Source: Amycolatopsis eburnea (GTDB taxonomy: Bacteria > Actinomycetota > Actinomycetes > Mycobacteriales > Pseudonocardiaceae). Taken from it: 64,000 nucleotides of DNA. Positions 42,626 to 51,689 of this stretch are shown here, piece by piece; the first letter of the stretch is position 1; the number at the start of each line of letters is the position of its first letter. The translations under genes and the position numbers were made by a program. The DNA is taken from assembly GCF_003937945.1 (NCBI RefSeq), contig NZ_RSEC01000048.1, positions 1 through 64,000 of the forward strand, in the 5' to 3' direction. Below the pieces are notes generated by a model. The model made no database searches. It was given only the letters and a program-made list of their open reading frames with translations, and was not told the DNA's origin.

Positions 42626-43749
42626 GCTTCCCCCTCGTGCGAACGGCGCAGGTGGTCTTCGGCCCGGCGGATCTCCCCGGACAACGACTCGACGGTCGCC
42701 GCCATCGACCGGACGGCGTCGGCGCGGAACCCGTCGATCGCGTCGATCGAGGCGTAGATCCGGTCGAACGACTGCCGGATCGTCTCGGTCGCGACGGCCG
42801 GGTCGCTGCCCGCCTTCCGGATCTCCGCGGACTGCAGGTCCAGCAGCTCGGTGTTGGCGCGGATCAGCCCGTCGGTGGTGGCCCGCAGCGCGGCGACCTC
42901 GTCGAGGACGTCCCGCTGGCTCGCCAGCGCGCCGCTGACCAGCAACGCGACCCGCAGCGCCGACACGGTCGTCGACACCGCCCGCTCGACGCCGCGGATC
43001 AGCTCGTCGTTGTTCTTGCGCACCAGGTCCAGCGCGAGGTAGCCCTGCGCGCCGACCGCGAGCTGGGTGAGCAGGTCCTGGTGCCGCTGCCGGATCGGGT
43101 ACAGCACGTCCCCGCGCAACGCCTGCGCGCGCAGCGGGTCCGTCAGGTCGAAGACGGAAGCCTGCCGCTCGACGGCACCGTCGACGGCTTCGGCGAAGGC
43201 GGCCGCCTCGGCGAGCTTCCCCATGACCTGCCACAGCCGTTCGCGCTCGCCCTTGATCGCGGCGTTGTCGCGGCGCAGGACGTCCTGGCGGCCGCGCAGG
43301 TCGACGACGAGCGCGTTGACCGGCTCGTTCGCCGCGCGATAGCGGTCGAGAGCGCGCTTCGCGCCGGCGGCGACCGGGAACATCCCCAGCAGCTTCCGGC
43401 CGGTCAGCGGCAGTTTCGCGGGGTCCAGCTCGGCGACCGTGCGGCGCAAGCTCGTCAGGCTCGTCGTGACCCCGTCCTGCGGGGACGCGACACTGCGCAG
43501 GGACCGGTCCAGCATCGTCCCGGCGACGCCCGCCGCGGCCCGCATGTCGGCCTCGCCGACGGCCAGCAGCTCGTCCAGCAGGTCGGTGAACTCCGGCGAC
43601 CGGACGTCCAGAGCTGCCAGCCGCGTCGCGAACCCGTCGGCGCGCGCGGCGACGTCGGCGCGGGTGTCTTCGCTGAGCGTGATGAGCCCGGCGGCGCGCT
43701 CGGCGGGGATCGCGGCGACCGGTTCGGGCGGGGTGAGCGCGAAGTCCAT
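42622..43749 (-). CDS. TelA-like toxic anion resistance protein
   Basis: A 375-residue, nearly all-helical cytoplasmic protein with the TelA/KlaA (PF05816-type) pattern: LTGRKLLGMFPVAAGAKRALDRYRAANEPVNALVVDLRGRQDVLRRDNAAIKGERERLW, LYPIRQRHQDLLTQLAVGAQGYLALDLVRKNNDELIRGVERA and VALLVSGALASQRDVLDEVAALRATTDGLI. Family members are linked to tellurite, colicin or nisin tolerance with an unknown mechanism. ATGA overlap with the VWA lipoprotein gene; it follows the first gene after one base. Confidence 0.88.
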   Translation of the reverse strand: MDFALTPPEPVAAIPAERAAGLITLSEDTRADVAARADGFATRLAALDVRSPEFTDLLDELLAVGEADMRAAAGVAGTMLDRSLRSVASPQDGVTTSLTSLRRTVAELDPAKLPLTGRKLLGMFPVAAGAKRALDRYRAANEPVNALVVDLRGRQDVLRRDNAAIKGERERLWQVMGKLAEAAAFAEAVDGAVERQASVFDLTDPLRAQALRGDVLYPIRQRHQDLLTQLAVGAQGYLALDLVRKNNDELIRGVERAVSTTVSALRVALLVSGALASQRDVLDEVAALRATTDGLIRANTELLDLQSAEIRKAGSDPAVATETIRQSFDRIYASIDAIDGFRADAVRSMAATVESLSGEIRRAEDHLRRSHEGEA

Positions 43750-43750
43750 G

Positions 43751-44824
43751 TCAGTACTGCTTGCCGACGGCGTCGAGCAGCCGCTCGAGCGTTTCGAACG
43801 ACGGCGGTTCGACGGCGTCCACGAGGTCGGCGGGCGCGTGCGCCGGCGCGGCGACCTCGGCGAACAGCTTCGGGTCGGTCGTGCGGAAGCCGAAGGTCGC
43901 GGCGAGCCTGCCCAGCTCGGGGTCGGTGGCCAGGAGCTGCCCGACCTTGTCGCCGTCCGGGGTCAGCGGCACCAGCGTGTGCTTCGAGTACACGGTCGGT
44001 GCGGTGTAGAGCAGCCGCATGTCCGGCCGGATCGAGCCGTCGCCGCGCAGCACGCGGTCGACGAACTGCGACTCGTAGATCAGCGCCAGCGGCGTCTTCC
44101 CCATGCCCGCCGACAGGTAGTCCTCGAACGGCCCTTCGGTGCTGTTCTGCGTGTACCCCTGGTCCAGGAACAGCTTCGCCACCGACGGCAGCACCGCCGC
44201 CTCCTGCGCGGGCGTGCTGACGACGGCGTTCCCGTTGGCCACGAAGGAAACGATCGCCAGGTACATCGCCGCGGAGTTCGACTCGCGCGGGTCGGTCGTC
44301 GTGACGAGGACGTTCTTGCGGGCCGGGTAGGCGGTGTTGCCGGGCAGCTGGTCCCAGCGCGTCCCGGCCTTCGCCAGGTCCAGGTACTTCGCGATGTCGA
44401 GGACGTCGTAGTCGCCCGCGCCCTTGTGCACCACGCCGTTCGCGCGCAGCAGCGCCACGACCGGCTCGAAGCTGGCGACCGCCATCGGCGACTGGAACGG
44501 CGTGTACACCGTCGTCACCTTGCGGTCGCGCTGGATCTTCTGCGCCGCGGGCGACGACGACGGGAACGCGAAGGCGTACTTCCCGAGGTCCACGGTCGTC
44601 GCGAGCTGCCGCGAACCCGCGGTGTCCACTTCGACCTTCAGCCCGTGCCGCGCGAAGGCGTCGACGACGCGCTGGTCACCGAAGAAGGCCTGCTTCTCCG
44701 AACCGATCACCCCGCGCACGGTCACGGCACCGGACGCCGTGCCGTCGTCGCGCCCCCAGACGATCACCCCGACGACGGCCAGCACGAGCACCACGGCCAG
44801 TCCGATCGACACCCGGCGTTTCAC
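43751..44824 (-). CDS. Membrane-anchored extracellular solute-binding-like protein
   Basis: A 357-residue protein with an N-terminal membrane anchor (KRRVSIGLAVVLVLAVVGVIVWG) but no lipobox. The exterior domain resembles type II binding proteins (VRGVIGSEKQAFFGDQRVVDAFARHGLKVEVDTAGSRQLATTVDLGKYAFAFPSSSPAAQKI, NVLVTTTDPRESNSAAMYLAIV, ALIYESQFVDRVLRGDG). No permease or ATPase accompanies it, so it is unlikely to serve a normal ABC importer. First gene of the TelA/VWA operon; GTG start. Confidence 0.78.
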   Translation of the reverse strand: MKRRVSIGLAVVLVLAVVGVIVWGRDDGTASGAVTVRGVIGSEKQAFFGDQRVVDAFARHGLKVEVDTAGSRQLATTVDLGKYAFAFPSSSPAAQKIQRDRKVTTVYTPFQSPMAVASFEPVVALLRANGVVHKGAGDYDVLDIAKYLDLAKAGTRWDQLPGNTAYPARKNVLVTTTDPRESNSAAMYLAIVSFVANGNAVVSTPAQEAAVLPSVAKLFLDQGYTQNSTEGPFEDYLSAGMGKTPLALIYESQFVDRVLRGDGSIRPDMRLLYTAPTVYSKHTLVPLTPDGDKVGQLLATDPELGRLAATFGFRTTDPKLFAEVAAPAHAPADLVDAVEPPSFETLERLLDAVGKQY

Positions 44825-44906
44825 GAGCCACTCCCCTCGATGGGCCTTCGCTCATTGGACGCGGGAGCGGGCCGGTTCGAAGTGAACAGCGCGTGAAGGA
44901 ACGGTC

Positions 44907-46400
44907 TCAGGTCACCGGGAACCAGGTCCCGGACGCCCATTCCGCGTCGCCCCAGGCCGTTCGCTCGTCGGGCCGTGGGTCGAGCACCAGATCGGTGTCT
45001 TCCCGGAAAACGAGCACCGGGCGCAGCTCGGGTCCGTAGGACGGCCATTCGGGGCCGTCCGCGTCGGCGACGCCGTCCCGGATGAAGCGCACCCAGGCGC
45101 GGTGGATGAGCAGCGCGGCGCGCTCGCGCTTCGGGTTGACCGCGATGGCCTGGTCGAACAGCGGCATCGGCACCTTCCACGCCATGGTCGTTTCGGTGCC
45201 GTGGCCGCCGTCGAGCTGTTCGGGCACGCCGGGCGCGGCGATGTCGATGCGGTAGCGGAAAACGGGCGCGTGCACGGACTGCGCGTCGGCGAGGCGCTGC
45301 GTAGGGATGCCGTAGCGCTCGTCGCCCATCGCGGCGATCTTGGCCGCCTTCAGGTCGGGGACGCGGCGGAGGTACGTCTCGAGCAGGTGCGAAGCGCCTT
45401 CCCGGCCAAGGATCCCTTCGAGCACACCGGAAGCCGGCGCCGTCGCGACGTCGTCGCCGAGCATCATGGCGTACGTGCTGCCTTCGTTGCTGTTGCAGCC
45501 GATCAGCAGCCGGACGCCGGCCGCGCTCCCCCGCCGGATCGGCTCGATCGGCACCTCGGGCAGCACCCGGGGGTGCAGGGTCGGGCGCCAGAGCCAGAGG
45601 GCCTGCAGCCCGGTCAGGATCCGTTCCTGCGCCTCGACGAACTCCTTGGCGGGCAACGCGCGCAACGCGTCCACGTCGTGGCAGCCGACCTCGTCGAGGA
45701 GCCGCCGGGCCAGCGCGGTGCCGGCTTCCGGCGTCGCCACGTGATCCGCGCCGCCGCTGCTGCTGATGCCCTGGGCGAACAACCCCGCGCTCAGCGGGCT
45801 GCCCATCAGGTTCCCGAGGCTCTTCGCGCCCGCCGAAACGCCGTAGACGGTGATCCGCGCCGGATCGCCGCCGAACGCGGAAACGTTGCGGCGCACCCAC
45901 TTGAGCGCTTCGATCTGATCGAGCAGGCCGCACACGCCGGCGTCCGCTTCGGACTCGCCGAAGATCCCGGCGAGGTGCAGGAAGCCGAGCGAGCCGAGCC
46001 GGTAGTTGATCGTGACCACGACGATCCCGGCGCGCGCGAACTCCTCGCCGTCGCCCAGCTGCTCGCCGTGGCCGACGCGATAACCACCGCCGTGCAGCCA
46101 GAACAAAACGGGCCAGCCGCCGTCGGGCGCGGGCCCTTCCGGCGTGCAGACGTTGAGGTACAGGCAGTCCTCGTCGCACACCGACGACGGGTTCAGCGGG
46201 TCCGGCGCCTGCATCGCGTGCGGCCCGTACTCCGTCGCGACGTGCACGCCGCCGGACAGCGCGGGCGGCCGCGGCGCCCGCCACCGCAGCTCGCCGACCG
46301 GCGGGCGGGCGTACGGGATCCCGCGCCAGACGCGGACGCCGTCACCCGCCAGCCCCACCAGCGCCCCGAGCTCGGTCGTGACCGTCGGGACGGACGCCAT
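44907..46400 (-). CDS. Type B carboxylesterase
   Basis: A 497-residue carboxylesterase/para-nitrobenzyl-esterase type hydrolase: WRGIPYARPPVGELRW, EDCLYLNVCTPEG, oxyanion hole LFWLHGGGYRVG, nucleophile GVSAGAKSLGNLM, the acid near NSNEGSTYAMML and His in LDGGHGTETTMAW. No signal peptide, so cytoplasmic. Its ATG overlaps the stop of the histidine-kinase gene by one base (TGATG), hence cotranscribed. The substrate is unknown. Confidence 0.88.
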   Translation of the reverse strand: MASVPTVTTELGALVGLAGDGVRVWRGIPYARPPVGELRWRAPRPPALSGGVHVATEYGPHAMQAPDPLNPSSVCDEDCLYLNVCTPEGPAPDGGWPVLFWLHGGGYRVGHGEQLGDGEEFARAGIVVVTINYRLGSLGFLHLAGIFGESEADAGVCGLLDQIEALKWVRRNVSAFGGDPARITVYGVSAGAKSLGNLMGSPLSAGLFAQGISSSGGADHVATPEAGTALARRLLDEVGCHDVDALRALPAKEFVEAQERILTGLQALWLWRPTLHPRVLPEVPIEPIRRGSAAGVRLLIGCNSNEGSTYAMMLGDDVATAPASGVLEGILGREGASHLLETYLRRVPDLKAAKIAAMGDERYGIPTQRLADAQSVHAPVFRYRIDIAAPGVPEQLDGGHGTETTMAWKVPMPLFDQAIAVNPKRERAALLIHRAWVRFIRDGVADADGPEWPSYGPELRPVLVFREDTDLVLDPRPDERTAWGDAEWASGTWFPVT

Positions 46401-47818
46401 CAGAGCGAAGCCTGCTCGACCGTCGGCAGGCAGACCTCGAACCGCGTGTTCCCGGGCTCCGACTCGACGCGCAGGTCGCCCTGGTGCCGTTCGACGACGA
46501 TCTTCCACGAGATGTCCAGGCCGAGCCCGGTGCCTTCGCCGACCGGCTTCGTGGTGAAGAACGGCTCGAAGATCCGCGGCTTGATGTCGGCGGGGATGCC
46601 CGGGCCGGTGTCGCCGATCTCGACGCGGATCTGCTCGTTCTGGCCCCAGGTGCGCAGGATGAGCGTGCCCTCGCCCTTCATCGCGCCGATGGCGTTGTCG
46701 ATGATGTTCGTCCAGACCTGGTTCAGCTCGCCCGGGTACGCGGGGATCTTCGGCAGGCTGCGGTCGTACTCCTTGACGACGCGGAGGCCGCCGATCTTGC
46801 CCGACAGCATGACCAGCGTGGAGTCGAGGCCGTCGTGGACGTCGACCCACTGGTGCGGCGCCCGGTCCATCTGGGAGTACTGCTTGGCCTTGCCGACCAG
46901 CGCCGAGATGCGCGTGGTCGAGTCCTCGATCTCGCCCATCAGCATCTCGGTCTCGAGGGCGTAGGCGAGCCAGCGGACGGCGCCGTCGATGAAGGTGTCG
47001 CCGACCTGCTCCAGCACGTGGTCCAGGTCGGACGTGGTAAGCCCGGCGCGGACGTAGATGTCGGCGAGGTCCCAGCCGCCGTCGATGCCGCGGTCGTCGA
47101 ACCAGCCGGTGATCTCGTCCTCGCGGTCGGCCTGCTGCATCGCGGTCAGCTTCGGCGCCTGCGCGACCTGCTTGACCAGGCGTTCCTGGACGTCGATGAG
47201 CTGGTAGAGCAGCTCCGGGTCGATGTCCTTCTTCGCCAGGAAGGCCAGCTTGTGCCGCATGCCGGCGACGCGCTCGCGCAGGGACGCGGTGGCTCGGACG
47301 GCCGCGGCCGCGGGGTTGTTCAGCTCGTGCGTCAGCCCCGCGGACAGCTCGCCGAGGGCGAGCAGGCGGCGGCGCGAGCCGATCACGGTGTCGCTGTTGC
47401 GCCAGCCGAGGTACATGCCTTCGAGGAGGTGCGTCGCCATCGGGAACCACTTGCGGAACTCGACGGAGAACTCCTTCGACGGCAGCGCGAGCAGCGTGAC
47501 GTCGGACAGCGCGCGCACGGTGGCGCCGTACGTGTGCTCGGCCTCCTGGTGGACGAAGAACTGCGTCGCGCCGAAGTAGGCACCGCGCTGGTCGGACCGG
47601 TTGGTCTCGACCTCGGTGCCGCTGACCAGGCGGGTCATCCGGATGGCGCCGTTCAGGAGGACGTAGAAGCAGGTCGCTTCGCCGCCTTCGCTGATGACGG
47701 TGGAGTCGCCGTCGTACTCCTCGAGCACGGCGTTGGCGGCCACCCAGTCGAGCTGTTCTTCGGAAAGGTGTTCGAACAGGAAGAGCCCGCGAAGCTCTTC
47801 CCGCGGCAGTGCGCTCAT
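46400..47818 (-). CDS. cNMP-binding-domain sensor histidine kinase
   Basis: A 472-residue soluble kinase. Residues ~8-130 are a Crp-type cyclic-nucleotide-binding domain (LFLFEHLSEEQLDWVAANAVLEEYDGDSTVISEGGEATCFYVLLNGAIRMTR). The phosphoacceptor His164 lies in LGELSAGLTHELNNPAAAA, and the ATPase has N and G boxes ELNQVWTNIIDNAIGAM, GDTGPGIP, FFTTKPVGEGTGLGLDI. The ATG follows GCAGGA. In related genomes such kinases sit beside a response-regulator/thioredoxin-reductase-like gene; here that gene is just beyond an inserted TnpB, so they probably form one redox/nucleotide signalling pair. Confidence 0.9.
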   Translation of the reverse strand: MSALPREELRGLFLFEHLSEEQLDWVAANAVLEEYDGDSTVISEGGEATCFYVLLNGAIRMTRLVSGTEVETNRSDQRGAYFGATQFFVHQEAEHTYGATVRALSDVTLLALPSKEFSVEFRKWFPMATHLLEGMYLGWRNSDTVIGSRRRLLALGELSAGLTHELNNPAAAAVRATASLRERVAGMRHKLAFLAKKDIDPELLYQLIDVQERLVKQVAQAPKLTAMQQADREDEITGWFDDRGIDGGWDLADIYVRAGLTTSDLDHVLEQVGDTFIDGAVRWLAYALETEMLMGEIEDSTTRISALVGKAKQYSQMDRAPHQWVDVHDGLDSTLVMLSGKIGGLRVVKEYDRSLPKIPAYPGELNQVWTNIIDNAIGAMKGEGTLILRTWGQNEQIRVEIGDTGPGIPADIKPRIFEPFFTTKPVGEGTGLGLDISWKIVVERHQGDLRVESEPGNTRFEVCLPTVEQASL

Positions 47819-47862
47819 TCCTGCACCCCTGTTTTGTCGGTGGTCGGGGCTACGTTCGCCGC

Positions 47863-49071
47863 ATGTCCCGCTTTCGCCTGACACCCACAGCCGAACAGGA
47901 GGCCCGGCTGCTCGTCCACTGCGCCCACGCTCGGTTCGTCTGGAACCTCGCCGTGGAGCAGCACTCCCACTGGCGGCCCGGACGGCCGCTCCCTCCAGGT
48001 TACGTCGACCAGGCACGGCAGCTGACCGAGATCCGCGCCGAACACCCTTGGTTGCGCGAGGGCTCGGTCACCGTGCAGCAGCAAGCGCTGCGCGACTTCG
48101 CCCAAGCCGTGCGGAACTTCTTCGGCGGCACGCACGGCAAGCCGACATGGCGCCGCGCGGCGGTCCACCAGGGTTTCCGGCAGGTTGCCGTCCGGCCCGA
48201 ACACGTGCGCAAGCTCAACCGGCGCCGGGGTGCGGCGTGGATTCCCAAGGTGGGCTGGGTCCGCTTCCACTGGTCGCGGCGCCCGCCCGCGGCGGCCAAG
48301 TCCTACCGGGTCACCCGCGACGGCACCGGCCGATGGCACATCGCGTTCGCCGCCGTTCCCGCGGCGATTCCGGCGCCCGGCGATGGCGGGGTGATCGGCA
48401 TCGACCGCGGTGTGGCGGTGTCCGCCGCGTTGTCGACCGGCGAGCTCCTGCGCTGCCCCGGCCTGTCCCGCGTGGAGCGGGCACGCGCTCGCCGGTTGCG
48501 GCGGCGGCTCGCCCGGGCCGCCCGTGGATCGCACCGGCGCGCCCGGCTGGTGCGTGCGGTCGCTCGGCTCACGGCTCGTGAGTCCGCCCGCCGGAAGGAC
48601 TGGGTGGAGAAGGTGACGACGCGGCTCGCCCGCGAATTCGACCTGATCCGGGTCGAAGACCTGCGCATCACCGACATGACCAGGTCGGCGAGGGGCAATG
48701 TCGGCTCGCCGGGACGGCGGGTGCGCCAGAAATCCGGTCTGAACCGGGCGATCCTGGCCCAAGGATGGGGTTTGCTCGTCTCGCGCCTGGCGGACAAGGC
48801 GCCTGGCCGGGTCGAGAAGGTCCCCGCCGCGTTCACGTCGCAGCGCTGTTCGGCCTGCGGGCACGTGGCGCCGGAATCCCGCGAGAGCCAAGCGGTGTTC
48901 CGGTGCGTCGCGTGCGGGCACCACGACAACGCCGACGTGAACGCGGCCCGGAACATCGCCGCCGGACGGGCGGTGGCTGCGCGGGGAGGCGGGACAGCGG
49001 TCCGGCCGGTGAACCGCGAACCTCGGCGACCGGTCCCCGCGGCCGGCAGCCGGAATCCCCCGGTCGGCTGA
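47863..49071 (+). CDS. tnpB: TnpB-type RNA-guided nuclease (IS200/IS605 family)
   Basis: A 402-residue TnpB. The N-terminal helical region is typical (FRLTPTAEQEARLLVHCAHARFVWNLAVEQ). The RuvC site is intact: Asp181 (VIGIDRGVAVS), Glu265 (IRVEDLRI), Asp358 (NADVNAARNI). The zinc finger has four Cys (329, 332, 348, 351). No TnpA transposase is nearby and I see no clear element ends; only 44 bp lie upstream and 14 bp downstream before the flanking genes, both on the opposite strand. A guide RNA, if made, would overlap the 3' end of this gene and the adjacent gene. TnpB nucleases cut DNA next to a target-adjacent motif and help retain the element. Confidence 0.88.
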   Translation: MSRFRLTPTAEQEARLLVHCAHARFVWNLAVEQHSHWRPGRPLPPGYVDQARQLTEIRAEHPWLREGSVTVQQQALRDFAQAVRNFFGGTHGKPTWRRAAVHQGFRQVAVRPEHVRKLNRRRGAAWIPKVGWVRFHWSRRPPAAAKSYRVTRDGTGRWHIAFAAVPAAIPAPGDGGVIGIDRGVAVSAALSTGELLRCPGLSRVERARARRLRRRLARAARGSHRRARLVRAVARLTARESARRKDWVEKVTTRLAREFDLIRVEDLRITDMTRSARGNVGSPGRRVRQKSGLNRAILAQGWGLLVSRLADKAPGRVEKVPAAFTSQRCSACGHVAPESRESQAVFRCVACGHHDNADVNAARNIAAGRAVAARGGGTAVRPVNREPRRPVPAAGSRNPPVG

Positions 49072-49085
49072 CTGCGGGGAGGACG

Positions 49086-50738
49086 TCAATGTTCCTCCAG
49101 GTACCGGTGTACCAGCGTCACGGCCATCGCGCCTTCGCCGACCGCGGAGGCCACCCGCTTGACCGACTGGGATCGCACGTCGCCGGCCACGAACACGCCG
49201 GGGATGGACGACTCGAGGTAGTGCGGATCACGGTCGAGGGGCCAGCCGGGTGGGCGCTGGCCGGCGGTCAGCAGGTCCGGGCCGGTGCGGACGAAGCCGT
49301 GGTCGTCGCGGTGGATCGCTTCGCCGAGCCAGTCGGTGCGGGGCGCCGCGCCGATGAAGATGAACAGGTGGCCGGAGTCGACGACCTCGGTGACGCCGTT
49401 CTCGCACAGCGTCAGTCGCTCCAGGTGGCCGTCGCCGTGGGCCTGCTTGACCGTGGTGTGCGTGCGGACGTGGATGTTCTCGATGCCGGCGATCTGCTCG
49501 ATCAGGTAGTGCGACATCGACGCCTCCAGCGAGGCGCCGCGCACCAGGATCGTGACGTCGCTGGCGTGCCGGGAGAAGAACACCGCGGCCTGGCCCGCCG
49601 AGTTGGCGCCGCCGACGATGTAGACGTGCTCGCCCTTGCACTCGGGTGCCTCGGTCGCGGCCGAGCCGTAGTAGACGCCGCGGCCGGTGAGCTCCTCGAT
49701 GCCGTCGGCCTCCAGTGCCCGGTAGGTGACGCCGCTGGCGAGGATCACCGAATGCGCGGCGATCTCGCTGCCGTCGCCGAACGTGATCACCCGCTGCGAA
49801 CCGCGCGCTTCCAGGCCCACGACGTCGCGGGCGGTCAGCACCTCGGCGCCGAACTTCTGCGCCTGGCGCCGCGCCCGGTCGGTCAGCTGCGCGCCGGAGA
49901 CGCCGTCGGGGAAGCCGAGGTAGTTCTCGATGCGCGAGCTGGTGCCGGCCTGGCCGCCGGTCGCTTTCTTCTCGACGAGCACGGTCCGCAGGCCCTCGGA
50001 CGCCCCGTAGACGGCGGCGCCGAGCCCCGCGGGTCCGCCGCCGATCACGACGAGGTCGTAGAACTCCTGGGCCGGGCGGGTCGACAAGCCGACCGCGTCG
50101 GCGATCTCGCCGCCGGTCGGGTTCTTGAGGACGGTGCCGTCCGGCGTGACGACCACCGGGATGTCGTCCCGGCTGGCGTCGGCGGCCTGCAGGATCCGGC
50201 CGCCTTCGTCGTCCTCGACCGAGTACCAGCGGTACGGGACGGCGTTGCGCGCGAGGAAGTCCCGCAGGTGGAACGACGGCGAGCTGTACCGGTGGCCGAT
50301 CAGCTTGACCTCTTCGACCGGCTTGTCGCCGACCGCGCGCCACGTCTCGACCAGCGCGTCGATCACCGGGTAGAGCTTCTCCTCCGGCGGGTCCCACGGC
50401 TTGAGCAGGTAGTGGTCGACGTCGACGACGTTGATCGCCTGGATCGCGGCGTCGGTGTCGGCGTAGGCGGTCAGCAGGGCGCGGCGGGCGTGCGGGAACA
50501 GGTCCATCGCCTTCTCGAGGAAGGCGATCCCGTCCATCTGCGGCATCCGGTAGTCGGCGAGGATGGCCGCGACGGCGTCGCCGCGCAGCTTGATCTCGCG
50601 CAGCGCGTCGAGGGCGTCCGGGCCGGAGTCGGCGCGGATGACGCGGTAGTCCTTGCCGTAGCGGCGCCGCAGGTCACGGGCGACCGAGCGGGACACGGCG
50701 GGATCGTCGTCGACGGTCATCAGGATCGGCTGGCTCAC
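49086..50738 (-). CDS. Response-regulator receiver fused to thioredoxin-reductase-like enzyme
   Basis: A 550-residue protein. Residues 1-125 are a receiver domain (MTVDDDPAVSRSVARDL, phosphoacceptor Asp62 in LADYRMPQMDG, TAYADTD, HYLLKPWD). A ~90-residue thioredoxin-like linker follows (VKLIGHRYSSPSFHLRDFLARNAVPYRWYSVED). The remainder is a FAD/NAD(P)H oxidoreductase of the thioredoxin-reductase class (VVIGGGPAGLGAAVYGASEG, VYIVGGANSAGQAA, VFVAGDVRSQSVKRVASAVGEGAMAV). The usual redox CxxC is absent: the site reads YYGSAATEAP. The partner kinase lies beyond TnpB. It may couple phosphorylation to a flavin redox activity. Confidence 0.9.
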   Translation of the reverse strand: MSQPILMTVDDDPAVSRSVARDLRRRYGKDYRVIRADSGPDALDALREIKLRGDAVAAILADYRMPQMDGIAFLEKAMDLFPHARRALLTAYADTDAAIQAINVVDVDHYLLKPWDPPEEKLYPVIDALVETWRAVGDKPVEEVKLIGHRYSSPSFHLRDFLARNAVPYRWYSVEDDEGGRILQAADASRDDIPVVVTPDGTVLKNPTGGEIADAVGLSTRPAQEFYDLVVIGGGPAGLGAAVYGASEGLRTVLVEKKATGGQAGTSSRIENYLGFPDGVSGAQLTDRARRQAQKFGAEVLTARDVVGLEARGSQRVITFGDGSEIAAHSVILASGVTYRALEADGIEELTGRGVYYGSAATEAPECKGEHVYIVGGANSAGQAAVFFSRHASDVTILVRGASLEASMSHYLIEQIAGIENIHVRTHTTVKQAHGDGHLERLTLCENGVTEVVDSGHLFIFIGAAPRTDWLGEAIHRDDHGFVRTGPDLLTAGQRPPGWPLDRDPHYLESSIPGVFVAGDVRSQSVKRVASAVGEGAMAVTLVHRYLEEH

Positions 50739-50748
50739 GCCTTGCAGC

Positions 50749-51675
50749 CTACGGCGCCCCGCGGTCGGCTGGGGAGGACCGCCGTTTCGGCACCTGGACC
50801 CGCTCCAGGTCCGCGGCCACGACGATCTCGCCGTCGAACTCGGCTTCCGCTTCGGCCAGGAACCGCTCCGGCTCGGGGTAGCGCTGCGAGAAGTGGGTCA
50901 GCACGAGTTGCCGGACCCCGGACTCGGCGGCGACGCGCGCGGCCTGCTGCGCGGTCAGGTGCCCGAAGTCACGGGCGAGGTGGGTGTCCTCGGCGAGGAA
51001 GGTCGACTCGATCACGAGCGTGTCGGCGTTCTCGGCGAGCGCGTAGACGCCGTCGCAGAGCCGGGTGTCCATCACGAACGCGAACCGCTGGCCGGGCCGG
51101 GGCGTGCTGACGTCGGTCAGCGCCACGCCGTTCAGGTGGCCTTCGCGCTGGAGCCGGGCGATGTCGGGGCCCGCGATGCCGTGTTCCGCCAGCTTCCCGG
51201 GCAGCATGGTGCGGCCGTCGGGCTCGGTCAGGCGGTAGCCGAACGCTTCGACGGGGTGGCTCAGGCGACGCGCCTCCAGGGTGAACTTCCCGGTGGCGAT
51301 CGGGCCGTCCGCGGCGATCGGGAGTTCGCGCAGGTCGGCCTGCTCGTAGAACGACGTCGCGTGGCGCAGGCGTTCGAAGTAGTGCGCGCCGGACGCCGGG
51401 AAGTGGGCGTGGACGGGGTGCCGGACCTTGTCGAGGGACAGCCGCTGGATCACCCCGGGCAGGCCGAGGCTGTGGTCGCCGTGGAAGTGCGTGACGCAGA
51501 TCCGCGTGATGTCGGTGGCGGCCACGCCCGCCCGGAGCATCTGGCGCTGGGTGCCTTCGCCGGGGTCGAAGAGGATGCCCTCGCCGTCCCAGCGCAGGAG
51601 GTAGCCGTTCTGGTTGCGCAGGCGCGTGGGCACCTGGCTCGCGGTGCCCAGCACCACCAGTTCGCGGGTCGACAC
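50749..51675 (-). CDS. rnz: Ribonuclease Z (tRNA 3' endonuclease)
   Basis: A 308-residue metallo-beta-lactamase-fold nuclease: LVVLGTASQVPTRLRNQNGYLLRWDGEGILFDPGEGTQRQML, the zinc motif VTHFHGDHSLGLPGV, RLSHPVEAFGYRL, FVMDTRLCDGVYALAENADTLVIESTFLAEDTHLARDFGHLTAQQAA and LTHFSQRYPE. It matures tRNA 3' ends. Length and motifs are normal for bacterial RNase Z/Trz. GTG start, 10 bp ahead of the receiver/reductase gene. Confidence 0.92.
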   Translation of the reverse strand: MSTRELVVLGTASQVPTRLRNQNGYLLRWDGEGILFDPGEGTQRQMLRAGVAATDITRICVTHFHGDHSLGLPGVIQRLSLDKVRHPVHAHFPASGAHYFERLRHATSFYEQADLRELPIAADGPIATGKFTLEARRLSHPVEAFGYRLTEPDGRTMLPGKLAEHGIAGPDIARLQREGHLNGVALTDVSTPRPGQRFAFVMDTRLCDGVYALAENADTLVIESTFLAEDTHLARDFGHLTAQQAARVAAESGVRQLVLTHFSQRYPEPERFLAEAEAEFDGEIVVAADLERVQVPKRRSSPADRGAP

Positions 51676-51689
51676 CCCCGCGACGCTAC

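Noticed and set aside
47863..49071. TnpB as a nuclease-dead TldR-type regulator
   Set aside because: All three RuvC acidic residues are present, so a catalytically dead repressor is not supported.
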